Origin: Oxalobacter formigenes
Lineage (GTDB): Bacteria > Pseudomonadota > Gammaproteobacteria > Burkholderiales > Burkholderiaceae_D
Strand: one strand, 5' to 3'
Assembly (NCBI RefSeq): GCF_027158485.1
Contig: NZ_JAMKYJ010000018.1
Length of the DNA stretch: 25,967 nucleotides
The translations under genes and the position numbers were made by a program. Each line of letters starts with the position of its first letter. The first letter of the stretch is position 1. Shown here piece after piece: positions 15,501-22,934 of the stretch. The notes below the pieces were generated by a model, which was not told the origin of the DNA, ran no database searches, and saw only the letters and a list, made by a program, of their open reading frames with translations.

Positions 15501-17768
15501 TCAAGGTGAAAGCGGTTCATATCCGGGAATGCTTCTGCGCAAGGCATTTAACGGGTTGGAGCCGATACTGGAAAGACCTTTCAGTTCAAGCTGGAAGTAA
15601 AGGGCTGTATTCGTTTCCACCGATGAGGTGGCATAACGTTGAGCCATGAGCCTGAAAATCCAGCAGTCCGCGTTATATTGGAATCCGAAAATATTTTCGA
15701 TCGTTCTGCTATCAGCAAGGGAATAGCTGACTTGTCCGATAGCATACCAGCGCTTGGCAATAGGCCATTGGCCGGATACATTGACCTGATCCAGTTTGTT
15801 GCCGTAAAAGTCAACGGTGTCCCTCAGGTAGCGGTATTCCGCATTCAGCAATTGCATCGGTCCCGGTTTCCATTGAGTGCTGAAGTTTGCACTATACATT
15901 TTCCTGGTACTCTGATTGTACTGAAATGCAGAGTCGACTGAAAAAGTCGGCAGGATTTTTCCACCGGCCATGACGAGCAAATCAGACCGGTTCTGGGACT
16001 CCTCAAGGTTGGTGTTATAAAGATAAACGCGTTGATCTGTGAAGTAATAACGTTGGCCAATAGTGAAACGCATGCGTTCAGCACCATTTTCTTCAAGAAA
16101 ACGTGTTGTCACAGCAGCGGTCAGATTATTCGCATCGGCGACACGATCATAGCCATCGAAACGGTTTTCAGTAAACAACAAGGGATATCCAAAGCTGGGT
16201 TCACCCGAATCGAAAATAGGATACTTGCTTTGATCCTTGTACGGGGTATAAACATAGAACAAACGTGGTTCCAGTGTCTGGGTCATTCCCTTGCCAAAGA
16301 ACGACGCGTCTCTTTCGAATACAAGACCACCATCCAGAGAGAATGTTGGCAAAACGCGTGTCAGCGACTTGACATTATAGGGCGATTCATCCAGGTCGTA
16401 CTTCGCCATATTCAGGATGGCCTTTGGTGTGAAAAAATAACCGCTCTGATAAATCGGATAGGAAATTTCCGGTTTCATAATGAAACGGTTGCCGCGAGCC
16501 TGTTGCTGTTTCAAAGGCATTTGGTCCAGATATTCATTGGATAACCAGAAACGGGTCATTTCGGCATACATTTGCCAGTCGAAGCCATGAACGTCTTCTT
16601 GCCCGCCAGTGATGGTCAATTGGGGCAAGCGGTCGAAAGGTTTGATGATAGGCGCTTCAACATCCTGAAGAACCTGGTAATTGGTCGCCCGCAGGGTTGC
16701 ATTCCAGACTCCTAGCTTCTGTTTGAATCCACCTTCCCGCAAAAGCAGACGTTGCAAATCGCGGTTTTGTGGGCTCGAAAAATCGTCGGGATATTTATCA
16801 TCCGATGCCGATTTTACGTCCCAGTAGTATGAGAGGCCGTTGTTAAAAGCCTGCTGGTGTTTGGTTGACAGAAAGTACCTGTCGCGGTCAGCTTCCTTGT
16901 CGTTGGGCAAATATTCCACATAAGTGGTGCCTGAATAATTATTCCCCATATATCTGGCTTCAGCACCTAATTGCAAACCTCTTCTGGCCATCAGATTAGG
17001 GAAAATGGTCAAATCGTAATTGGGAGCGAGGTTGAAATAGTAAGGGACGATAACCTCTAAACCGTTTTTCGATGTCATGCCCATAGTCGGCGGCAAAACA
17101 CCGGATTTACGCTCTGCCTTGATCGGAAAGGTCATTGCAGGTGCGCCTATAATCGGCACATCCTTGAAGTAAAGCACTGGACTTGTGGCATAGCCAATGT
17201 TACGGGTGTTATCCAGATGAAGCTTGTTTGAGCTCAGGTACCAGTCAGGATTGACACCCTCACAAGTACTGTAAGTGCTTTTGAAAATATTGGTCTTGTC
17301 ATCACCGACAAGTTCGATTTTGCTGGCTTTGCCCTGACCGTTTGTCTCTTCGAATTTATAAGTCGTATTGAGCAGCTGGCCTTCGCCAGTATCAAGATTC
17401 AGATTGGCCCGTTCAGCCGTAAACTGGTCGCCGAATCGCTGTATGAAAACATTTCCGATTAATTCGGTTTCGTTTTCCTCCTGACGGAAGATACCGTGAT
17501 CACCTGTCAACAGTGTCTGGTCTCGCTGAACCTCGACTTCATAATCGAGATATAAGTCACGTGCGGGACGCCCTGTAATTTGCTCCGCCTGAAGAATGGT
17601 TGGCGCATCCTTGTTTTCAACCCGTTTTGGACGTTCGACTTTCTTTTTCGTGCCAGAACTGTTTTTGGATTTTGCCTGTGCTGTTGGAGAGACAACAAGA
17701 CTCGCCGAGAACGTAGCCAGCAACGAAAATAAGACACACGGCGTAAAAGATGCAAAAAAACGGCTCAT
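15501..17768 (-). CDS. lptD: LPS-assembly protein LptD (OstA/Imp)
   Basis: LptD is the outer-membrane beta-barrel that, plugged by LptE, inserts lipopolysaccharide into the outer leaflet. The 755-residue precursor has a signal peptide ending near SPTAQA (about residue 32). It continues with an N-terminal OstA beta-jellyroll domain (about 58-170, with the LQAEQITG, LTGDHG and ANLNLDTGEG repeats) and a long C-terminal barrel. FKDVPIIGAPAMTFPIKAERKSG marks the lumenal gate region. The mature protein contains only two cysteines, Cys169 (STCEG) and Cys702 (NADCW), where the Escherichia coli protein has four. No Shine-Dalgarno sequence is visible before the ATG. It leads the lptD-surA-pdxA-rsmA operon. 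Confidence 0.95.
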   Translation of the reverse strand: MSRFFASFTPCVLFSLLATFSASLVVSPTAQAKSKNSSGTKKKVERPKRVENKDAPTILQAEQITGRPARDLYLDYEVEVQRDQTLLTGDHGIFRQEENETELIGNVFIQRFGDQFTAERANLNLDTGEGQLLNTTYKFEETNGQGKASKIELVGDDKTNIFKSTYSTCEGVNPDWYLSSNKLHLDNTRNIGYATSPVLYFKDVPIIGAPAMTFPIKAERKSGVLPPTMGMTSKNGLEVIVPYYFNLAPNYDLTIFPNLMARRGLQLGAEARYMGNNYSGTTYVEYLPNDKEADRDRYFLSTKHQQAFNNGLSYYWDVKSASDDKYPDDFSSPQNRDLQRLLLREGGFKQKLGVWNATLRATNYQVLQDVEAPIIKPFDRLPQLTITGGQEDVHGFDWQMYAEMTRFWLSNEYLDQMPLKQQQARGNRFIMKPEISYPIYQSGYFFTPKAILNMAKYDLDESPYNVKSLTRVLPTFSLDGGLVFERDASFFGKGMTQTLEPRLFYVYTPYKDQSKYPIFDSGEPSFGYPLLFTENRFDGYDRVADANNLTAAVTTRFLEENGAERMRFTIGQRYYFTDQRVYLYNTNLEESQNRSDLLVMAGGKILPTFSVDSAFQYNQSTRKMYSANFSTQWKPGPMQLLNAEYRYLRDTVDFYGNKLDQVNVSGQWPIAKRWYAIGQVSYSLADSRTIENIFGFQYNADCWIFRLMAQRYATSSVETNTALYFQLELKGLSSIGSNPLNALRRSIPGYEPLSP

Positions 17769-17817
17769 GAAAAAAGCACAAAGAAATTAGGCTGCAATAT
17801 ATTATTCAGAATCGCTT

Positions 17818-17823
17818 ATTATA
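17818..17823 (-). promoter_or_regulatory. Candidate -10 element of the lptD operon promoter
   Basis: Read on the minus strand, 17818-17823 is TATAAT. The -35 position is not a good match. The start would be near 17811, giving an untranslated leader of about 43 bases. In Escherichia coli lptD-surA is partly sigma-E dependent; I cannot identify a sigma-E promoter here. The same AT-rich core could also serve amgK in the other direction. Confidence 0.35.
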
Positions 17824-17841
17824 TGGGAACTTTGTCATTAA

Positions 17842-17854
17842 AAACGTAACGTTT
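17842..17854. promoter_or_regulatory. Short dyad just upstream of amgK
   Basis: AAACGT-A-ACGTTT is a 6-bp inverted repeat around a single base, ending eight bases before the amgK ATG. It occupies the place where a ribosome binding site would be. An operator role is possible but unproven. Confidence 0.25.
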
Positions 17855-17862
17855 CATCTTTC

Positions 17863-18897
17863 ATGTCAATAACTTCTCAAAATACTTCAGATTCCCGGAT
17901 GATTTCCCTGCTTGAATGGCTCGCGTCACTGTCGGAATTTCACCTTGATGTCCAAACAGTAAGACCGGCATCTTCTGATGCCAGTTTTCGCCGGTATTTC
18001 CGGGTCGATTCGCCAACCGGCTCATATGTTGTCATGGATGCGCCTCCTGACAAGGAAAGAGTCGAACCATTTATTCATATCGCTGACATTTTCGGCCGGA
18101 GTGGGGTAGCTGTTCCAAGAGTACTGGCAAAAAATATCGAAAAAGGGTTCCTGCTTTTATCCGACCTCGGTGTGACAACGTATCTGAACGAATTGAACGA
18201 TGAAACGGCCAATAGACTTTATCTGGATGCCATCGATGCCCTGATCAGTATTCAATCGATCAGCCAGCCGGATATATTGCCGGAATATGACAGGGCCGCC
18301 CTGTTGCGTGAACTGGAACTTTTCCCGGAATGGTACATTGGCAAACATCTGAATGTTCAGATGAGCGAAAAACAGAAGGCAGAGCTTGACAAGGTTTTCA
18401 GGCTGATTCTGGCAAACAATCTGTCACAGCCTCAGGTCTTCGTCCATCGTGATTACCATTCCCGTAATCTCATGCGTTTGGGACAGAATGACAATAATCC
18501 CGGAATTCTGGATTTTCAGGATGCCCTCTTTGGCCCTATTACCTATGATCTTGTTTCGTTATTGAAAGATGCCTATATCGAATGGGACGAGGAAAAAGTA
18601 CTGGACTGGGTCATCCGTTACTGGGAAAAAGCGAAGAGGATCGGTTTGCCGGTCAATCCGGATATCGACCTTTTCTACAGGGATTTCGAATTCATGGGTA
18701 TCCAGCGTCATCTCAAGGTATTGGGCATTTTTGCCCGTCTATATCATCGCGATGGAAAAGAAGCTTATTTAAACGATATCCCGCTTGTCCTGAAATATGC
18801 CGATAAAACAGCGCGACGATACAGTGAATTGGCTCCTTTGGCCCGTTTGCTTGATGAAATTCAGGACAAGAAACAGGACGTCACTTATTCTTTTTAG
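17863..18897 (+). CDS. amgK: N-acetylmuramate/N-acetylglucosamine anomeric kinase AmgK
   Basis: AmgK phosphorylates MurNAc (and GlcNAc) at C1 in the recycling route that bypasses de novo UDP-MurNAc synthesis. The 344-residue protein has an aminoglycoside-phosphotransferase fold. The N-lobe carries SSDASFRRYFRV (37-48), typical of this kinase group. The catalytic loop is VHRDYHSRN (194-202) and the metal-binding segment is ILDFQDA (215-221). The gene lies next to and divergent from lptD and directly upstream of murU, an arrangement known from pseudomonads. There is no clear Shine-Dalgarno sequence before the ATG; an in-frame ATG at residue 13 is an alternative but no better supported. Confidence 0.88.
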   Translation: MSITSQNTSDSRMISLLEWLASLSEFHLDVQTVRPASSDASFRRYFRVDSPTGSYVVMDAPPDKERVEPFIHIADIFGRSGVAVPRVLAKNIEKGFLLLSDLGVTTYLNELNDETANRLYLDAIDALISIQSISQPDILPEYDRAALLRELELFPEWYIGKHLNVQMSEKQKAELDKVFRLILANNLSQPQVFVHRDYHSRNLMRLGQNDNNPGILDFQDALFGPITYDLVSLLKDAYIEWDEEKVLDWVIRYWEKAKRIGLPVNPDIDLFYRDFEFMGIQRHLKVLGIFARLYHRDGKEAYLNDIPLVLKYADKTARRYSELAPLARLLDEIQDKKQDVTYSF

Positions 18898-18928
18898 AAT
18901 TCAAGTCATTTGCAGAGAGCGATAGAAA

Positions 18929-19645
18929 ATGAAAGCAATGATATTTGCAGCCGGGCGTGGAAATCGTATGCGCCCCTTGACTGACACTTGTCCGAAACCT
19001 TTGCTGAAAGTCAGGGGGCGTCCCCTTATTGTCTGGCATATCGTCAATCTGGTTCGTGCCGGCATTACTGAAATTGTCATCAATCATGCTCATTTGGGCG
19101 AGCAGATAGAAGAAATGCTGGGAGACGGTTCGCGTTATGGTGCTGCCATTTCCTATTCTCATGAGGAGTCGGCTCTTGAAACGGCCGGAGGCATTGCCAA
19201 GGCTCGTCATCTGCTTGGAGAAGATCCCTTTGTCACCATTGCTGCAGATGTATATTGTCCTTACTTTGATTTTGAAGAAGTGAAAACCGTTCTTCAGGAT
19301 AATGATGTCTGGGGGAAACCGTATGATCTGGCTTCCAGGGATGTCGCCTGGTTATATCTGGTTCCGAATCCCCCTTTTCATCCGCATGGGGATTTTGCGC
19401 TGAATTCTTTTACAGTCAAAAATGAAGGAGAACCAAAATGGACTTATTCAGGTATCGGTGTTTTCCGGATGTCGATGTTTGACTCCGTTCAGGCGGGAGA
19501 AAAAATGCAATTGGGCACGCTTTTGAGGGAATATATTTCAAGAGGACTTGTCGGAGGGGAAATCTACCGTGGTGAATGGAAAAACGTCAATACGATCGAG
19601 GAACTCGACAGGCTTAATGCAATAGCCAATAAAAAACCTGATTGA
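18929..19645 (+). CDS. murU: N-acetylmuramate alpha-1-phosphate uridylyltransferase MurU
   Basis: MurU converts MurNAc alpha-1-phosphate and UTP to UDP-MurNAc, completing the AmgK-MurU recycling shortcut. The 238-residue protein is a sugar-nucleotidyltransferase: MIFAAGRGNRMRPLT (4-18) is the nucleotide-binding loop and CPKPLL (21-26) carries the conserved lysine (Lys23). ALETAGGIAKA (82-92) and the metal-binding aspartate of AADVY (105-109) follow. The usual NGD in that last motif reads AAD here, so two neighbours of the aspartate differ. The gene lies 31 bases after amgK. Its stop codon is inside the stem of the following terminator. Confidence 0.88.
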   Translation: MKAMIFAAGRGNRMRPLTDTCPKPLLKVRGRPLIVWHIVNLVRAGITEIVINHAHLGEQIEEMLGDGSRYGAAISYSHEESALETAGGIAKARHLLGEDPFVTIAADVYCPYFDFEEVKTVLQDNDVWGKPYDLASRDVAWLYLVPNPPFHPHGDFALNSFTVKNEGEPKWTYSGIGVFRMSMFDSVQAGEKMQLGTLLREYISRGLVGGEIYRGEWKNVNTIEELDRLNAIANKKPD

Positions 19646-19663
19646 TTTTCAATCAGGTTTTTT
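19631..19663. terminator. Intrinsic terminator at the murU 3' end, likely bidirectional
   Basis: A 15-bp perfect stem (19631-19645 with 19649-19663, core AACCTGATTGA) has a 3-base loop. It is flanked internally by A on the left and T on the right, so it could stop amgK-murU transcripts and also panD transcripts from the opposite side. The murU stop TGA is part of the stem. Confidence 0.9.
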
Positions 19664-19693
19664 ATGAACAGACCTTCACGCTTCAAATAATGA

Positions 19694-19728
19694 TCAACAG
19701 TCGTTTGATCAAACTGATTGCCTGTTGA
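19694..19728. repeat. Nested inverted repeat between murU and panD
   Basis: The outer arms TCAACAG (19694-19700) and CTGTTGA (19722-19728) enclose a perfect 12-bp palindrome, GTTTGATCAAAC (19703-19714). No T run follows on either strand. It sits in the convergent gap in addition to a complete terminator, so it is not needed for termination. Confidence 0.5.
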
Positions 19729-19733
19729 ATCGC

Positions 19734-20093
19734 TTATTCCTTGACGGCAGTGATTTTGTTGTTTTCGTCAACCAGTACAACCTTGGGCTTCCATGTCTTG
19801 ATTTCTTCATCGGTCATCGGGCCGAATGTACAGATAATCAACAGATCGCCAAGATGTGCGCGACGGGCAGCGGCGCCGTTCAATCCGATTTCTCCGCTTC
19901 CGCGTTTGCCCGGAATGGTATAGGTGGAAAAACGTTCGCCGTTGTTGACGTTGTAAAGATCAATTTTTTCGTACAAGGCCATACCGGCAGCTTCAAGCAG
20001 GTCTTCGTCAATTGAACACGAGCCTTCATAAGCCAAGTCACATTGTGTGACGGTAGCACGATGAATCTTGCCGCGTAACATAATCCGTTGCAT
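19734..20093 (-). CDS. panD: Aspartate 1-decarboxylase proenzyme
   Basis: PanD decarboxylates aspartate to beta-alanine for pantothenate and CoA synthesis. It is made as a proenzyme that self-cleaves at a Gly-Ser bond to create a pyruvoyl group. From the ATG at 20093 the protein is 119 residues: MQRIMLRGKIHRATVT at the N-terminus and the cleavage site YEGSCSID with Gly24-Ser25, exactly as in characterised enzymes. GAAARRAHLGD and later motifs are intact. An ATG 17 codons upstream is in frame, but AGGAG nine bases before 20093 and the family N-terminus favour the shorter form. It stands alone. No panB or panC is in the window. A PanZ-type maturation factor is not visible either. Confidence 0.95.
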   Translation of the reverse strand: MQRIMLRGKIHRATVTQCDLAYEGSCSIDEDLLEAAGMALYEKIDLYNVNNGERFSTYTIPGKRGSGEIGLNGAAARRAHLGDLLIICTFGPMTDEEIKTWKPKVVLVDENNKITAVKE

Positions 20094-20568
20094 TTCCAGT
20101 TTCTCCTGTTTACGAAATATTCGTTTTACATTGTAACGTTTCAACGATTTCGTTTTTTAAATCAAAAGCCCTGACACGCTGTTCTCAGGGTGACTAAAAG
20201 TCGTTTGAAGTAATCGCGTACGTACTATACGCACTTTAAAAACCAAAAGTAGTCGTGTTCTGGGATTTTCCATCCATGTTTTGCCTGATTATCAGGCCGG
20301 ATTCAATTTTTCAGGTCGGTTCAAGTTGGTTAGCCCAAATTATTGAAACTATAAATGGAATCTGGCAGAAAAGTCGATTTCCGAAAAAATCTTCTACACT
20401 TTGGAAAGTTTTTTATGATACACGAATTTTTTCGTCGAAAAATCAAAAAATGGTAAAACCTGACCGAAAAATCATGCTTTTAAGCTATTTTACCTCTTCA
20501 GGCCTGGTTTTGCAGAAAGAAGCCCATTCCGAAATTTTCGGGAAAAACAAAGTAAAATAGAGGTCATT
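20094..20568. other. AT-rich gene-free gap between panD and the Nudix gene
   Basis: This is the only gap above 300 bases. Seen in it: a hairpin CCCTGA...TCAGGG (20169-20190); a minus-strand -10-like TATAGT (complement of 20224-20229) that could serve panD; a hairpin GCCTGA-TTA-TCAGGC (20283-20297); an imperfect direct repeat TCAGGCCGGATTCAA / TCAGGTCGGTTCAAG (20292-20306, 20311-20325); the word CGAAAAATC or CGAAAAAATC three times (20382-20391, 20436-20444, 20465-20473); and a palindrome CCGAAATTTTCGG (20529-20541). A 101-codon frame with a GTG start (20255-20560) has no ribosome binding site and no family resemblance. I recognise no known RNA gene. Confidence 0.6.
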
Positions 20569-21030
20569 ATGATAAAGCCCGAGATAACCGTCGCGACCGT
20601 TATTGAAAAAGATAATCGTTTCCTGCTTGTCGAAGAGGAAACGGAATATGGGATTTTATTGAATCAGCCGGCAGGGCATCTTGAGGCAGATGAATCGCTG
20701 GCCGAGGCCGCTGTCAGGGAAACACTGGAAGAAACTGCTTGCGAACTGATTCCGGAGGCACTCGTTGGCGTTTATTTGCTTCAATATAATCTGAAAAATA
20801 ATGAGAAGGTATCTTTTCTCCGTTTTACATTCACAGGCGATATCGGTTTGAAGCAGGATCGGCCATTGGACCCCGATATTTTGCGGACAGTCTGGATGAC
20901 ATACGAGGAAATTGTCGCGTGTCCGGAAAGACATCGCAGCGCTCTGGTTTTAAAGTCCATTGATGATTACCGGAAAGGACAACGCATGCCCCTTTCGGTT
21001 TTATCCACATTCTTTGTGGAAAGGAAATAA
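20569..21030 (+). CDS. Nudix hydrolase, NudJ-like
   Basis: A 153-residue Nudix hydrolase. The Nudix box is complete apart from the final glycine position: GHLEADESLAEAAVRETLEE occupies residues 36-55, followed by TAC. The GHLEADE start of the box and its position directly before mnmA match Escherichia coli NudJ, which hydrolyses nucleoside di- and triphosphates and HMP pyrophosphate. The substrate here is not proven. GAGG at five-base spacing precedes the ATG. mnmA starts three bases after the stop, and its ribosome binding site lies within the end of this gene, so the two are an operon. Confidence 0.85.
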   Translation: MIKPEITVATVIEKDNRFLLVEEETEYGILLNQPAGHLEADESLAEAAVRETLEETACELIPEALVGVYLLQYNLKNNEKVSFLRFTFTGDIGLKQDRPLDPDILRTVWMTYEEIVACPERHRSALVLKSIDDYRKGQRMPLSVLSTFFVERK

Positions 21031-21033
21031 GTT

Positions 21034-22137
21034 GTGAGCAAGAAAAAAGTGGTTATCGGTATGTCGGGCGGTGTCGATTCTTCCGTATCGGCATGGTTGC
21101 TCAAAGAACAGGGTTATGAGGTCGTCGGGCTTTTCATGAAAAACTGGGAAGACGACGATGACGGCGAATATTGTTCCGCCCGTCAGGACTGGCTGGATGC
21201 TGTCAGCGTCGCCGATGTCATCGGGGTCGATATCGAGGTCGTCAATTTCGCCGCAGAATACAAGGAACGGGTTTTTTCGGAGTTTTTACGCGAATATGAA
21301 GCAGGAAGAACCCCAAATCCGGATGTTTTGTGCAATGCTGAAATCAAGTTCAAGGCTTTTCTCGATCATGCCGTTTCTCTGGGGGCAGAGCAGATCGCAA
21401 CTGGACATTATGCTCGTGTTCGGGAAAACAATGGTTTGTTTGAATTGATGAAGGCCGTGGACGATACCAAAGACCAGAGTTATTTCCTGCATCGCCTGAA
21501 TCAGAAACAACTCTCGAAAGCCATTTTTCCTTTAGGAGAAATCCGGAAAACGGAAGTCCGGAAAATTGCTGAAAAGCTTGGGCTTCCGAATGCGAAAAAG
21601 AAAGATTCCACCGGGATTTGTTTCATAGGTGAACGGCCGTTTCGTGCTTTTCTGAACCGGTATCTGTCATATGAACCGGGGCCGATCAAAACACCTGAAG
21701 GAAAGGAAATCGGCCAGCACGTCGGGCTCAGCTTTTACACGATAGGACAAAGAAAAGGAATCGGCATCGGCGGCCTGAAGTCGTTCAAGAATCCGGACGG
21801 TACCAGCGACGCATGGTACGTTGCCAGAAAAGACATTCAGAACAATACCCTGTATGTCGTGCAGGGACACGATCATCCCTGGTTATTGTCTCCTGAATTG
21901 ATCGCAACGCAATCCAGCTGGATTGCGGGTTTTTCACCTGAAAATCAGGCTTTATCTGTCAAAACCCGATATCGCCAGAAAGATGTGGCGGGAACCTTGA
22001 ATGTGAAAGGTGACGATGCGTTTTCCGTGAATTTCGATGCACCGCAATGGGCAGTAACGCCGGGACAATCTGCCGTGTTTTATAAAGGCGACGTTTGTCT
22101 TGGGGGCGGAATTATCGACAACAATTCCAAAGAGTAG
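21034..22137 (+). CDS. mnmA: tRNA-specific 2-thiouridylase MnmA
   Basis: MnmA thiolates U34 of tRNA-Lys, -Glu and -Gln, using sulfur relayed to it as a persulfide. The 367-residue protein shows the PP-loop GMSGGVDSS (9-17), the conserved MKNWEDDDDGEYC segment (35-47), the catalytic Cys100 in NPDVLCNAEIKF and the second catalytic Cys196 in STGICFIGE. The start codon is GTG, supported by AAGGA nine bases upstream. A C-terminal beta domain is complete. The partner mnmE/mnmG genes are not in the window. Confidence 0.96.
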   Translation: MSKKKVVIGMSGGVDSSVSAWLLKEQGYEVVGLFMKNWEDDDDGEYCSARQDWLDAVSVADVIGVDIEVVNFAAEYKERVFSEFLREYEAGRTPNPDVLCNAEIKFKAFLDHAVSLGAEQIATGHYARVRENNGLFELMKAVDDTKDQSYFLHRLNQKQLSKAIFPLGEIRKTEVRKIAEKLGLPNAKKKDSTGICFIGERPFRAFLNRYLSYEPGPIKTPEGKEIGQHVGLSFYTIGQRKGIGIGGLKSFKNPDGTSDAWYVARKDIQNNTLYVVQGHDHPWLLSPELIATQSSWIAGFSPENQALSVKTRYRQKDVAGTLNVKGDDAFSVNFDAPQWAVTPGQSAVFYKGDVCLGGGIIDNNSKE

Positions 22138-22186
22138 TGCTTTCTCGTCAGGCCGGTTTCAGTCGGTGCTGCGACCGGTTGGCCGG

Positions 22187-22792
22187 TCACAAAGGCTTCG
22201 TTTCCCTAAACGATGGACGTTCTGAAAGTCTGTCGAAAAGTTGTGACAGGTTTTCATATTCTTTTCGCCATTCGATCCCGGGGAATCTGAATTCAAGCCA
22301 GCCTAACGCACATCCGACGGCAATATCCGCGAGTGAAAAAGCATTTTCGTGGCAAAATGACCGATTTCCCAAATGGAAAGACATCGCTTTTAAACCGGAA
22401 TGGATTTTTTTCATTTGCCGGTCAATCCATTCCTGGCTTTGTTGTGCTGCCGGGCGCTTTCCTTCAAGGCGGATCAGAACTGCCGCGTCCATAATTCCAT
22501 CAGCCAGGGCTTCCCAACATCTGACGTCAGCTCGTGAACGATTTGAATTGGGCAATAATTTACCGACAGGGGTAGTCGTATCGAGATAGGCAACGATGAC
22601 GCGGGAGTCGTACAGTGTTTTGCCGTCATCCATCACCAGACAGGGAACCTTGCCCAGGGGATTGAATTCATTGATGATACTGTCGGGTGAATCCAGATCG
22701 GTAAGGACGAATTCGTATTCAATTTTCTTTTCATTCAATACAATTCGCGTTTTACGCACGTAAGGACTTGTGAGAATGCCAATCAGTTTCAT
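22187..22792 (-). CDS. Glutathione S-transferase family protein, YibF-like
   Basis: A 201-residue GST with a thioredoxin-like N-terminal domain (MKLIGILTSPYVRKTRIVL) and an all-helical C-terminal domain. TSPYVRK, FNPLGKVPCLV and ALADGIMDA strongly resemble Escherichia coli YibF, whose physiological substrate is unknown. An upstream in-frame ATG at 22829-22831 would add 13 hydrophobic residues, but it overlaps a -10-like TATACT (complement of 22822-22827), so the start at 22792 is preferred. The gene is on the opposite strand between mnmA and purB, where hflD is found in enterobacteria. Confidence 0.85.
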   Translation of the reverse strand: MKLIGILTSPYVRKTRIVLNEKKIEYEFVLTDLDSPDSIINEFNPLGKVPCLVMDDGKTLYDSRVIVAYLDTTTPVGKLLPNSNRSRADVRCWEALADGIMDAAVLIRLEGKRPAAQQSQEWIDRQMKKIHSGLKAMSFHLGNRSFCHENAFSLADIAVGCALGWLEFRFPGIEWRKEYENLSQLFDRLSERPSFRETKPL

Positions 22793-22934
22793 AATGTGCC
22801 AGAACAGAAAAAAACGATGAAAGTATAACATTTTAGTGTCTGATTAACGTCAGTATGAAGTGAAGAATCGATAAATGACCTCAAGAAAATGTTAAACTAT
22901 TCAACCGTACTGATTTATAAATGAGCATTTTCAA

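Noticed and set aside
17846..17856. GTAACGTTTCA shared between the amgK and panD upstream regions (also at 20133-20143)
   Set aside because: An 11-base match between two places in 26 kb is expected many times by chance, and the two copies are in different orientations relative to their genes.
20255..20560. 101-codon frame with a GTG start in the panD-Nudix gap
   Set aside because: No Shine-Dalgarno sequence, biased toward residues expected from AT-rich DNA, no family resemblance, and it spans several small hairpins. Kept only as part of the gap description.
22173..22188. GACCGG-TTGG-CCGGTC hairpin between mnmA and the GST gene
   Set aside because: It has no T run on either strand and overlaps the GST stop codon. 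Evidence is too weak to call a terminator.
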